NCBI GenBank assembly: GCA_947627525.1
Contig: CANQWJ010000014.1
Coordinates: 1-13,757, forward strand
Direction: 5' to 3'
Origin: an uncultured Bacilli bacterium
Lineage (GTDB): Bacteria; Bacillota_I; Bacilli_A; RF39; UBA660
Length of the DNA stretch: 13,757 nucleotides
How positions within the stretch are numbered: the stretch's first letter is position 1; each line of letters begins with the position of its first letter. Below the pieces are notes generated by a model. The model saw nothing but the letters and a program-made list of their open reading frames with translations. It was not told the origin of the DNA and did not search any database. Of this stretch, positions 1 through 6,778 are shown piece by piece. The translations under genes and the position numbers were made by a program.

Positions 1-303
1 GAAACCCTTCCTTTAATCAAATCAATATCTGGTCTTGAAAAGACTTCTTCCTTCAAAGCATGCAAATTCAAGACAGCTCCTGGACCAACGACAAATTTAA
101 CTTTGTCATTAAAGAAAACTGAAGGCAATTGCTTCGTAATGATGACATCACTACTATTGTCCAATTGAACTGAGTGACTAGCATTAGTCGAAGCATTGAC
201 GCGAAAGATATAATCATAATTATTTTCATCGCCTAAGTAACTGATTATTTTACCTTTTCCTTCATCACCATATAGTCCTCCAACAATAACATCTACTTTC
301 ATT
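1..303 (-). CDS. adenylosuccinate synthetase-like protein, N-terminal part (cut by window edge)
   Basis: The 101 visible residues start with MKVDVIVGGLYGDEGKGK, the GTP-binding and catalytic loop of the PurA family, which joins IMP and aspartate in AMP synthesis. Asp13 and Lys16 of that loop are present, so the PurZ-type loss of this Asp is not seen. The second active-site loop is unusual: the family's GGxNAGHT appears as ASTNASHS, which keeps the Asn and the catalytic His (His43) but loses three glycines. Spacing is compact, as in the short archaeal or phage-type enzymes, rather than the roughly 430-residue housekeeping form. The ATG at 303 follows AGAAAGGA at good spacing and lies under a strong promoter. 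It is a PurA-superfamily member with good confidence. Whether it is the housekeeping enzyme or cargo of a mobile element is open, because the rest of the gene is outside the window. Confidence 0.8.
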
Positions 304-356
304 TTAATTATCCTTTCTAACTTATAGTATTTATTACAATAAGTCATTACATATAC

Positions 357-386
357 ATTATATGCATAGGCTTTATATTATGTCAA
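357..386 (-). promoter_or_regulatory. sigma-A promoter of the purA-like gene
   Basis: TTGACA (386-381) and TATAAT (362-357), both perfect consensus, are separated by 18 bases. The predicted start of transcription near 350 gives a leader of about 45 bases before the ATG at 303. Two direct copies of TGTAAT (351-346 and 338-333, 13 bases apart) sit at the start site and could be an operator; this last point is only a guess. Confidence 0.78.
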
Positions 387-456
387 GAACTTTTTGTATT
401 TTTTACCATAAGTTTTAAAAAGCATAATAATTTTCAACAAATTTACTATTTTTATC

Positions 457-482
457 ATAACTAAATACGCTTTTTTAGTTAT
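457..482 (-). repeat. perfect 9-bp inverted repeat (hairpin) just after the parA fragment
   Basis: The arms ATAACTAAA (457-465) and TTTAGTTAT (474-482) pair perfectly around an 8-base loop, four bases beyond the parA stop codon. No run of T follows on either strand, so a simple intrinsic terminator is doubtful. It could be a degraded terminator or part of an element end. Confidence 0.4.
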
Positions 483-486
483 TGAT

Positions 487-744
487 TTAGATTGTTGCTT
501 TTACATTTATATCTTTATCATTTATTGCTTGTTCCATCAAATCTGGTAATGTCATTGGTAACTTATCTGTTTCATAATTGCCTATGCATATTGTTAAATC
601 TTCTTGTGGATCACAATCAATTAATAAAACTTTTTCCCTAATTTGGATAATGCAACACCTAAATTAAATGTTGTGGTTGTCTTACCTACGCCACCTTTTT
701 TGATTAGCAATAGCAATAATTTTACTTTTAGATTTATTATTCAT
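487..744 (-). pseudogene. parA/soj-type partition ATPase of an integrative element, broken and truncated
   Basis: The ATG at 744 follows GAGGTG at good spacing. The frame begins MNNKSKSKIIAIANQK, then needs a shift to continue as GGVGKTTTTFNLGVALSKLG, the deviant Walker A motif of ParA/MinD-type ATPases, and a second shift to continue as KKVLLIDCDPQEDLT, the Walker A' region. The first shift is one extra base in a six-base homopolymer (696-701). The second is one missing base in a five-base homopolymer (631-635). The two cancel, so the 258 bases still equal 86 codons. The tail LPMTLPDLMEQAINDKDINV resembles ParA proteins of Bacillota integrative conjugative elements. A stop then comes at about residue 85, where family members run to about 250. 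ParA proteins segregate plasmids or elements; this copy should be dead. Both shifts lie in homopolymers, so assembly error could explain them, but not the truncation. Confidence 0.75.
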
Positions 745-773
745 TGTAACACCTCTACTCTAAATTTTTTACA

Positions 774-804
774 ATAAAAAAGAACTGATTTTTAATCAAT
801 TCTT
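774..804 (-). terminator. intrinsic terminator between yabG fragment and parA fragment
   Basis: Arms of 11 bases (804-794 and 790-780) pair around a 3-base loop and are followed on the minus strand by a run of T. The single non-Watson-Crick pair is a G-U wobble in minus-strand RNA but a C-A mismatch in plus-strand RNA, which favours action on leftward transcripts. Confidence 0.55.
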
Positions 805-965
805 AACTACTTTTTTTATTACTTAAAGGACGTCAGCTACTTCTACGACTTTTTAAAATTTTAAAAAATTTTGTCGATTTTTATAAAAAATGATGTTTTT
901 ATACACTTTTTAGAATTTATTGCGATTGTCATTTTTTCCTTATTTTTCAAGGGTTTGCAAAGGTT

Positions 966-1259
966 TTATAAATTTTTACTTGCGAAAACGTCAGCATCAA
1001 TGTGCAAAACTTTACCGGGAAGATAAAAATATTCACTACGATCAAGCATAATTTCTTCTTTCATACGCGTAATACTATCATCGTCATTATCACTTTTATC
1101 ACTTGCCGCAATTACTAGATCCTCTACTTCACTATCAGCATAAAGACGAATATCTTTACCCTTAAGATAAGCAATCTTATCTTCTATCTTTAATATTTCA
1201 AAGACGACATCATTGTTATGTGATTTTCTTGTAACTAAATCACCAATATTAAAAAGCAT
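966..1259 (-). pseudogene. yabG: yabG sporulation protease, 5' fragment
   Basis: YabG is a mother-cell protease that processes spore coat and cortex proteins. This fragment matches the family's N-terminus: GDLVTRKS near residue 6, a small beta-rich domain with DIRLYADSEVEDLV at 37-50, an acidic low-complexity linker, and the landmark YLPGKVLHIDAD at 79-90. In intact proteins of about 290 residues that landmark opens the conserved protease region. Here seven unrelated residues (VFASKNL) and a stop follow, so the catalytic part is gone. The ATG at 1259 follows GGAG at good spacing. Position downstream of ksgA agrees with the ksgA-yabG order of Bacillus. The cut coincides with an element-like parA remnant. 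The gene is either inactivated, or its 3' part lies beyond an inserted element and is rejoined by excision. Identity is from recognised motifs and gene order. Confidence 0.8.
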
Positions 1260-1408
1260 ATAATCATCTCCACGAAATTATATGCTTTTATTTTCTCTAA
1301 AATACACAAAATATTTAACAAAAAATAACGACTTAAATTTTTCTAGTTTTATAAATAACAACTCCTGTAATTAGCTTAGATAAATATTTAGATTATACAA
1401 AACATCTA

Positions 1409-1783
1409 TTAATAATCTAACATATCGCAAATATGTGACATATCAACTTCTAATTTATCACTATCACTTTTTTTATAAACCACATAATAACCATCACATT
1501 CATTTAAATCTTTATCAAAAATTAATTGCCTAGATGTAGTCTCATACTTAGTATTGGTATATCCATCTTCATCTGTAAAATTTCTTATATAAATTATTGC
1601 TTTACCACTATCGTCAAATTTAAATAACTCTGGTGCAAATTCATACATTTCATTAATAAATTTCTCCTCATTCTCTATATCATAAGCAACATAATTTATA
1701 CTTTTTCCAGCAAGATAATCAAATAATAATAAAGTTAGTAATGATACTATAACTAATCCAATAATTACAATTTTAGTCTTCAT
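1409..1783 (-). CDS. small membrane-anchored protein, third gene of HEPN cassette, function unknown
   Basis: A 124-residue protein that I do not recognise. It opens with MKTKIVIIGLVIVSLLTLLL, a short positive N-terminus followed by one hydrophobic segment (about 4-21), probably an uncleaved anchor or signal sequence. A polar, acidic domain of about 100 residues follows, likely outside the membrane, with Cys near the C-terminus (DMSHICDMLDY). The ATG at 1783 is preferred over one 48 bases upstream because it follows GGGGGTGG closely and the frame overlaps the upstream gene by 11 bases (ATGAAGACTAA), a typical coupled arrangement. The overlap ties it to the same operon as the preceding membrane protein and the HEPN gene. 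No clear terminator was seen after it. Confidence 0.65.
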   Translation of the reverse strand: MKTKIVIIGLVIVSLLTLLLFDYLAGKSINYVAYDIENEEKFINEMYEFAPELFKFDDSGKAIIYIRNFTDEDGYTNTKYETTSRQLIFDKDLNECDGYYVVYKKSDSDKLEVDMSHICDMLDY

Positions 1784-2348
1784 AGTTACCACCCCCGATA
1801 ACAACATTAAAAGCAAAATGTGATTCAACATTCGATATTATTCCCGCTCTTCGTTTACCATAAATATGAAAATAATATCTTCCCTTTTCAGAAATATAAT
1901 CAGTTACATCACTAACAAACTCTCCATCATATATTAGTTTATTTTTTCTATAAATTTTCATCGTAAAACTTGATTCATCAACTATTTTAAATTTTAATTC
2001 ATGATCATTTTTTTCGCCACAATTATTTCCGAGATTATTATTTTTTCGTAAACCACTAGATTCATAATAAACTTCGCATTCGGTCAATTTTATAATATAT
2101 TTATTACTTAACTCCAAGTCTGTTTTAGGATGCATACTATCAATATGATTAACTATGCGAATAGGAAAGATATAGTTTCTATAACTATCATTACCATAAT
2201 AATTTATTTCTGTCCCATTTATATAAATAGTAGTTGCTAATTTATCATAATTTGCTGTATAACCAGCCATTAAAAACCATAATACTAAGCACTCACAAAA
2301 ATAAAATATAAAAGCTTTTGTTAAAATACTTGATATACTATCATCCAT
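1773..2348 (-). CDS. membrane-anchored protein, second gene of HEPN cassette, function unknown
   Basis: A 191-residue protein that I do not recognise. One hydrophobic segment near the N-terminus (about 12-30, AFIFYFCECLVLWFLMAGY) is followed by about 160 residues rich in Tyr, Asn and predicted beta strands (for example TTIYINGTEINYYGNDSY). The fold suggests a single anchor with an extracytoplasmic beta domain. The ATG at 2348 follows GAGGAG at about 8 bases. It starts 50 bases after the HEPN gene ends and overlaps the next gene by 11 bases, so the three genes appear co-transcribed. It could be an immunity, sensor or effector partner of the HEPN protein, or an unrelated envelope protein; nothing in the sequence decides this. 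Confidence 0.65.
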   Translation of the reverse strand: MDDSISSILTKAFIFYFCECLVLWFLMAGYTANYDKLATTIYINGTEINYYGNDSYRNYIFPIRIVNHIDSMHPKTDLELSNKYIIKLTECEVYYESSGLRKNNNLGNNCGEKNDHELKFKIVDESSFTMKIYRKNKLIYDGEFVSDVTDYISEKGRYYFHIYGKRRAGIISNVESHFAFNVVIGGGNYED

Positions 2349-2398
2349 AATAAATTCTCCTCAATTATCATCATCTATATGATAACACAAATAAAACC

Positions 2399-4423
2399 TT
2401 AAATTGATTTATGACTTTCAAAATTTTGATTATTATTTAATGCTGATTTAATAAAATTATCATCTTTAATAGTAGTTAACAATTCACCAAAAGATAACGA
2501 TGTATCAAAATTTACTTTACCTTTATATTCATCACGCACATGTAGTTTAGATTCACCAATCTTTTCTAAATTACCAATATCAATAGTTAATCGGCCATGC
2601 GCCAAACAATTCCTAATTCTATTTAAAATTTCTAAATTGATAACTTTGTATGTTTCATCAGTAGCTGTTCCTTTTATTATAGAATTAACTTTTTTAATAC
2701 TATTATTACTCTTTTTTAATTTTTTTAATGTTGTTCGCATTTTATTTTTAATTTGTTTCATTTCATTCTCAGATTGCTGATAATTATTTGCTGCTTTTTC
2801 TTGTATTGGTTCTGAATTTAAAAGAGAACTATAAGAACAATGGTGCACCTTAGTTTCTTCTAATAAATCTTGTATATTTTTTTCTTTACTTTTTAAATAA
2901 TCAGTATAAACTGACATTGGAAATCTTAAATTACTACATTCTATAGATTTATTTTTATTATAACAAAATAGCATTAAACTATTTAATAGTGCTGTTATCA
3001 TAAGTTCTACTTTCGTTTTATAGTTTATGTATGAAGATGACTTTTTAGTTAAAGATTCATTAGTATAATAATCACTATTAACAATCTCATTTAAATTACT
3101 TTGAATATAATATTCTTTATTATATTTTTTTCGAATTAATTGATGAATTACTTCTATTTGTGAACTTTTCCCTAAATGATAAAAATAATCTTTTCCCATT
3201 TCGTTAACATTAGCCAATATATATTCGATATCTTCATCATTAAATTTTTTAGAAGTTATTTCACTAGGAGAAGATAAATGACGTTTTATGTTTTTATTAA
3301 ATGATCGAAACACAGATTCTCTATCAAAAACTTGATTCTTAAATAAATATAAATCATTTCCTAAATCATTATCAATTTTGCTTTGTTCTTCTTCTGAATC
3401 AAATTGTCTTAAAACAAATTTTTCTGTTCCCAACAATTCAAGACCTTTCAAATACTGTATCAATGATTCTTCAACAAAAGGAGAAGGATCATTAATTAAA
3501 ACATTTTCATATATAATTGGAAATGTTCCTTTTAAATAATAGTAGTCACATAAACTCTTAAAGATTCTAATGACAGAACTTTTATCAATAGTAAAATTTA
3601 ATTTATTTTTGTCATCATCATTATAGAACTCTATTATTCCATCACTTAATACTCTATAATTAGAATGAGCAATACAATTTCTCATCTCTTTGATTAGATG
3701 CGTATAGTCAACTTTTCCATCAGTAAAATGAAAATCATCAATATTATCGTTTTCGTCAAATTCAAATGATACCTTTTTTTTCGTTATCTCCTTAATATAT
3801 TCAGGAACATGATCTATTTTGCTATCTAATAATAATAATTGGGTACTTAAAAATATCACATCTAAGTTATCAACTTTATCATTATAGGTACCATCAACAC
3901 TACAAATTTCATCTAATATAGATGAAAATATATCTTTATCATCTAGAGAGTTAGACATATCCCTTAACATACTTAATAATCCTTTTATATTACTACTAGC
4001 ATACTCCAACATCAAATTAGATGATTGCATAGAAATGTAAATATTTGGCGTTAAAGAACTAGATATAAATTCATTAAGATCGTGTTCTTTAAAAAAGACA
4101 TCATCACTATTTTCAGGATCGAAGACATCATATTCAATAACTTTTTCACCATCCAATAATTCACAAACAAATTCTTTAGATGTATCAATACCATAAACTT
4201 TCATTTTATGAATGCTATATAAATCATTAACATCAATACTATCAATAAAAGAACTAACTTCTACACCATTGATTTTAGTTACTTCAACCATTTTCTTATT
4301 TTCTTCTTTTAAATAGTTATTATAAGCATATAGTTTACCATCTAATATTACAAATATCAAAGCTAACATTTTATTTTTAGTTCTATCTATATTAGTAATT
4401 AAACTATCATATCTCATCAACAT
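2399..4423 (-). CDS. large protein with two HEPN-type Rx4H motifs, putative RNase of a defence or toxin cassette
   Basis: A 674-residue soluble protein of no family I can name. Two copies of the HEPN ribonuclease signature R-N-x3-H are visible: MRNCIAHS (Arg248, His253) and IRNCLAHG (Arg604, His609). Each is preceded by predicted helices, as HEPN domains require. A Lys-rich coiled-coil stretch lies at about 549-584. HEPN proteins usually cleave RNA with a composite site formed by two Rx4-6H motifs, commonly from a dimer; two in one chain could form that site internally. The N-terminal 120 residues look like a separate alpha/beta module. There is no membrane segment. The start is ATG at 4423, or ATG at 4417 with better spacing from GAAGAG. 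It is very AT-rich and sits between ksgA and yabG, genes adjacent in Bacillus, so it looks acquired. RNase activity and a defence role are inference from the motif and context. Confidence 0.7.
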   Translation of the reverse strand: MLMRYDSLITNIDRTKNKMLALIFVILDGKLYAYNNYLKEENKKMVEVTKINGVEVSSFIDSIDVNDLYSIHKMKVYGIDTSKEFVCELLDGEKVIEYDVFDPENSDDVFFKEHDLNEFISSSLTPNIYISMQSSNLMLEYASSNIKGLLSMLRDMSNSLDDKDIFSSILDEICSVDGTYNDKVDNLDVIFLSTQLLLLDSKIDHVPEYIKEITKKKVSFEFDENDNIDDFHFTDGKVDYTHLIKEMRNCIAHSNYRVLSDGIIEFYNDDDKNKLNFTIDKSSVIRIFKSLCDYYYLKGTFPIIYENVLINDPSPFVEESLIQYLKGLELLGTEKFVLRQFDSEEEQSKIDNDLGNDLYLFKNQVFDRESVFRSFNKNIKRHLSSPSEITSKKFNDEDIEYILANVNEMGKDYFYHLGKSSQIEVIHQLIRKKYNKEYYIQSNLNEIVNSDYYTNESLTKKSSSYINYKTKVELMITALLNSLMLFCYNKNKSIECSNLRFPMSVYTDYLKSKEKNIQDLLEETKVHHCSYSSLLNSEPIQEKAANNYQQSENEMKQIKNKMRTTLKKLKKSNNSIKKVNSIIKGTATDETYKVINLEILNRIRNCLAHGRLTIDIGNLEKIGESKLHVRDEYKGKVNFDTSLSFGELLTTIKDDNFIKSALNNNQNFESHKSI

Positions 4424-4481
4424 GATCTCTTCACCACCAATTCAATATATATATCAACTAATTGAGTGTTTATCTAGTTAA

Positions 4482-4510
4482 ATTATACTATATTTACATA
4501 GATAATTCTA
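4482..4510 (-). promoter_or_regulatory. candidate promoter of the HEPN cassette
   Basis: A consensus TATAAT (4487-4482) has a poor -35 match, TAGAAT (4510-4505), at 17 bases. The leader is about 50 bases. It lies after the ksgA terminator, so the cassette probably has its own transcription. The weak -35 could mean low basal expression or an activator. Confidence 0.4.
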
Positions 4511-4531
4511 TTTTTAAAGTTATTCAAAAGT

Positions 4532-4560
4532 AAAAAAACAATCTAATTTATAGATTGTTT
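4532..4560 (-). terminator. intrinsic terminator overlapping the end of ksgA
   Basis: The 10-bp perfect stem AAACAATCTA / TAGATTGTTT with a 5-base loop is followed by a run of T on the minus strand. The ksgA stop codon lies in the loop. It closes the tatD - 3D - ksgA operon and isolates the cassette downstream. Confidence 0.8.
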
Positions 4561-5336
4561 GCTATTTCAATAAAAGTTTCTAAATCAAGTGATTCAGCTC
4601 TTGCTGTTAAATCTTTATTTTTTCTTTTTAGAACTTCCTCTACTTTTTCTAAGTCATAATTTTTCAAATTATTCTTTAAATTTTTTCTCTTATATTGAAA
4701 ACTATCACGAATTAGTTTAAAAAACTTTTCTTCATCTTGTACTTTTAATTTATTTGTTTTCTTCTCTAAAGATATTACAACACTATCAACATTAGGTTTA
4801 GGTATAAAGCAGTTCTTACTAACAACAAATAATTCTTTTATGTCATAATAATAATTTAAGAAAACAGAAATAGATCCATAATTCTTATTTCCAGGTGTAG
4901 CACTAAATCTCTCACCAACTTCTTTTTGCACCATCAAAATTACTTTAGATATATCAATATCACTTGAAATAATCTTTTCAATAATTGGCGTTGTAATATA
5001 ATAAGGAATATTAGCAACAACATAAATATTTTTATTCTTATATTCTTTTATGTCATCTTTAATATCTCTATTTAAAAAATCATCAAAAATAAATTTAACG
5101 TTACTATTTGAAAACTTTTCTAATAAAGTATCTTTTAGTTCTAAATCAATTTCATAAGATAAAACATTAGAAGATACTATTTGTAGTTTTTCAGTTAGAG
5201 CTCCACTTCCTGCACCTATTTCAATTACTAATGTATCACTTGGAATATTTGCTTCTTTAATTATCTTATTTAAAACATTTTCATCTTTTAAAAAGTTCTG
5301 ACCAAACTTCTTTTTAAAATGATGTTGATAATTCAT
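4548..5336 (-). CDS. rsmA: 16S rRNA dimethyladenosine transferase RsmA (KsgA)
   Basis: The enzyme dimethylates two adjacent adenosines in the 3' hairpin of 16S rRNA during small-subunit assembly, using S-adenosylmethionine. The family signature KKKFGQNFLKD is near residues 8-18. The SAM-binding motif EIGAGSGALTEKL follows at about 39-51, and the catalytic NIPYY (family N-[LI]-P-Y) at 109-113. With the start chosen here the protein has 262 residues, close to family length. The ATG at 5336 is preferred over two in-frame ATGs up to 12 bases upstream because it overlaps the preceding stop as TAATG and has AGGTGG at suitable distance, which suggests translational coupling. It is the last gene of the tatD operon. 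The rnmV gene that separates the 3D gene from ksgA in Bacillus is missing here. Confidence 0.95.
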   Translation of the reverse strand: MNYQHHFKKKFGQNFLKDENVLNKIIKEANIPSDTLVIEIGAGSGALTEKLQIVSSNVLSYEIDLELKDTLLEKFSNSNVKFIFDDFLNRDIKDDIKEYKNKNIYVVANIPYYITTPIIEKIISSDIDISKVILMVQKEVGERFSATPGNKNYGSISVFLNYYYDIKELFVVSKNCFIPKPNVDSVVISLEKKTNKLKVQDEEKFFKLIRDSFQYKRKNLKNNLKNYDLEKVEEVLKRKNKDLTARAESLDLETFIEIANNL

Positions 5337-5923
5337 TACCATCCCCACCTAACAATGGTATAAGTAGCTGTTCTTCTACCAAAGCCACCTGTTTTAGTTT
5401 CTGATGTAAACAACAAATCAAATAAAGTTCCTTTTATAGCACCACCGCGATCTAAAACAATAGCATAAAACGGATTATAATTTTTGATATTTTCAACTTT
5501 AACAATCGTGCCACAAGGGATATTTTTATCACCAGCAAGTATTCTTAACTTACCATATTCATTATCATTAAAATAAATATTCCCATTTTTAGCATTATGT
5601 CTTGGTGGACAAGCTAAAGTTCCACCACAACCAACACAGTCAGGTCCATATCCCGTCATCGTACCTTCAAATTTAACAGGATTTGTTTTAGCATATTTAA
5701 GCATTTCATTAAAAGTGTTTACAACTTTTGTCTCTGTCTCTTCAGGTACATATTTTGAAACCAAATTAATAGCTTTCATTGAATTGTTTTTACTCAAGTC
5801 ATAAGTCAAATTAGTATTAACTTTAAACTCACCTGACATGAGGACAAAAAAACTTATAATAAAAACTATAACTATAGCTAAGCGAGATATAAAAATAAGA
5901 TTTCGTTCTTTTTTCTTTTTCAT
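5336..5923 (-). CDS. 3D-domain cell-wall protein (YabE/Sps-like, without G5 domain)
   Basis: A 195-residue protein with one N-terminal hydrophobic segment (about 9-29), likely a membrane anchor or signal sequence, and a C-terminal 3D domain starting at GTMTGYGPDC near 87. The three aspartates that name the domain are visible: Asp132 (GDKNIPCGT), Asp158 (LDRGGAIKG) and Asp169 (LFDLLF). The fold is a double-psi beta barrel related to lytic transglycosylases, so action on peptidoglycan outside the cell is likely but not shown. Cys residues at 96, 99, 105 and 137 could form disulfides or bind metal. Bacillus YabE carries additional domains before the 3D domain and is longer; this is a minimal version. 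The ATG at 5923 follows GAGGT. Its position between tatD and ksgA matches Bacillus yabE, which supports orthology. Confidence 0.85.
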   Translation of the reverse strand: MKKKKERNLIFISRLAIVIVFIISFFVLMSGEFKVNTNLTYDLSKNNSMKAINLVSKYVPEETETKVVNTFNEMLKYAKTNPVKFEGTMTGYGPDCVGCGGTLACPPRHNAKNGNIYFNDNEYGKLRILAGDKNIPCGTIVKVENIKNYNPFYAIVLDRGGAIKGTLFDLLFTSETKTGGFGRRTATYTIVRWGW

Positions 5924-5956
5924 TGTCTACCTCATTCTAATCTATATACAACGATA

Positions 5957-6715
5957 TCATATATGAATTTTTAAGTCAAATAAAGTATGCACATTTTTAG
6001 TTGTTCTTGATGCAATTTCTTCCATAGTCGTCTCTTTAATTTCCGCTATTTTTTCAGCAATTATAGGAATGTACTCAGGAGAGTTTTTAGAACCACGATA
6101 AGGAGTTGGCGCTAGATACGGACTATCAGTCTCCAAAGTAATATTATCAAGAGATATTTCCTTAACTACATCTTTTAAATTACTATTCTTGAAAGTTAAT
6201 ACACCACCAATTCCTAGGTAATATCCTAACTTGATATATTCTCTTGCCATTTCTAATGAACCACTATAACAATGAATTATTCCTTTAAGTCTATGCTTTT
6301 TTAAAATATTATATGTATCTTGAGTTGCTTCACGAGAATGAATGACAATAGGTAAATTCAATTTTTCAGCAAGAGTCAATTGTTTTTCAAAAAGTTCTTT
6401 TTGAGATTCTTTATTATCTCTTTCCCAATAATAATCTAATCCTATTTCCCCAATACCAATGATTTTTTTATTTTCTTTAATTAACTTTTCTAACCAAGCG
6501 ATATCTTCATCAGTTGTCGTATTAACCTCACTGGGATGAAAACCAATCGTCATATAAATATTAGAGTATTCTTCAATTATTTCTAATCCTTCAATAATAC
6601 CTTTTTTATCACAACCACTAATGATTAAAGCATCTACCCCATTTTTAGTACATCTATTAATTAATTCATCAATATTATCTTCTTTTGATAAATGACAATG
6701 TGTATCTATAAACAT
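5957..6715 (-). CDS. tatD: TatD-family metal-dependent deoxyribonuclease (YabD)
   Basis: A 252-residue TIM-barrel hydrolase of the TatD family, whose members act as metal-dependent nucleases. Metal ligands expected for the family are all visible: His6 and His8 (DTHCH), Glu90 (IGIGEIGLDYYW), His126 (IHSREA), His148 (IHCYSGS) and Asp197 (ETDSPYLAP). Length equals the family norm. The ATG at 6715 follows GGAGG at 7 bases. It is the first gene of a compact run with the 3D gene (33 bases away) and ksgA, the same neighbourhood as yabD downstream of the methionyl-tRNA synthetase gene in Bacillus. Here two extra genes lie between metG and tatD. The exact substrate cannot be read from sequence. Confidence 0.95.
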   Translation of the reverse strand: MFIDTHCHLSKEDNIDELINRCTKNGVDALIISGCDKKGIIEGLEIIEEYSNIYMTIGFHPSEVNTTTDEDIAWLEKLIKENKKIIGIGEIGLDYYWERDNKESQKELFEKQLTLAEKLNLPIVIHSREATQDTYNILKKHRLKGIIHCYSGSLEMAREYIKLGYYLGIGGVLTFKNSNLKDVVKEISLDNITLETDSPYLAPTPYRGSKNSPEYIPIIAEKIAEIKETTMEEIASRTTKNVHTLFDLKIHI

Positions 6716-6733
6716 AATTTGCCTCCAAAATCA

Positions 6734-6742
6734 ATTATAGCA
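6734..6742 (-). promoter_or_regulatory. extended -10 promoter upstream of tatD
   Basis: TGCTATAAT (6742-6734) is a TGn-extended -10 element 18 bases before the tatD ATG; no good -35 is present. Transcription would start just before the GGAGG ribosome binding site. Confidence 0.45.
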
Positions 6743-6778
6743 TATCTCTCAATTATTCAGTTTGTAAATAATAACCAA

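Larger units (their letters stand above)
487..989 (-). mobile_element. probable edge of an integrative-element insertion inside yabG
   Basis: Homology to yabG stops at about 989 and is replaced by about 220 bases of very AT-rich non-coding DNA and an element-type parA remnant. The non-coding stretch (745-965) contains a short inverted repeat, CCTT-GAAAAAT-AAGG (about 937-951, read on the minus strand), and a terminator hairpin. The 8-mer acgtcagc occurs at 988-995, at the yabG breakpoint, and again at 830-837. It may be a trace of recombination or chance. No recombinase gene or second boundary is in the window, so the extent is unknown and the call is inference from context. Confidence 0.35.

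Noticed and set aside
1..303. PurZ (aminoadenine pathway) identity for the purA-like gene
   Set aside because: The PurA-type catalytic Asp of GDEGKGK is kept, whereas PurZ enzymes are known for changing it; no other Z-genome genes are in view.
830..995. 8-base direct repeat acgtcagc at 830-837 and 988-995 as att or target-site duplication
   Set aside because: Joining the copies does not restore yabG (a stop follows at once), and an 8-mer repeat over about 160 bases can arise by chance. Kept only as a note.
1266..1285. TATAAT-like or sigma-K-like -10 just upstream of yabG (CATATAATTT)
   Set aside because: It sits so close to the ribosome binding site that little leader would remain, and no convincing -35 for sigma-A, sigma-E or sigma-K was found.
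1784..1831. Longer start for the third cassette gene
   Set aside because: The downstream ATG has a strong ribosome binding site and a normal signal-anchor start. The extension only mirrors the end of the overlapping gene in another frame.
2349..2398. Hairpin TTATCAT / ATGATAA between the first two cassette genes as terminator
   Set aside because: No run of T follows, and the spacing fits an operon gap better.
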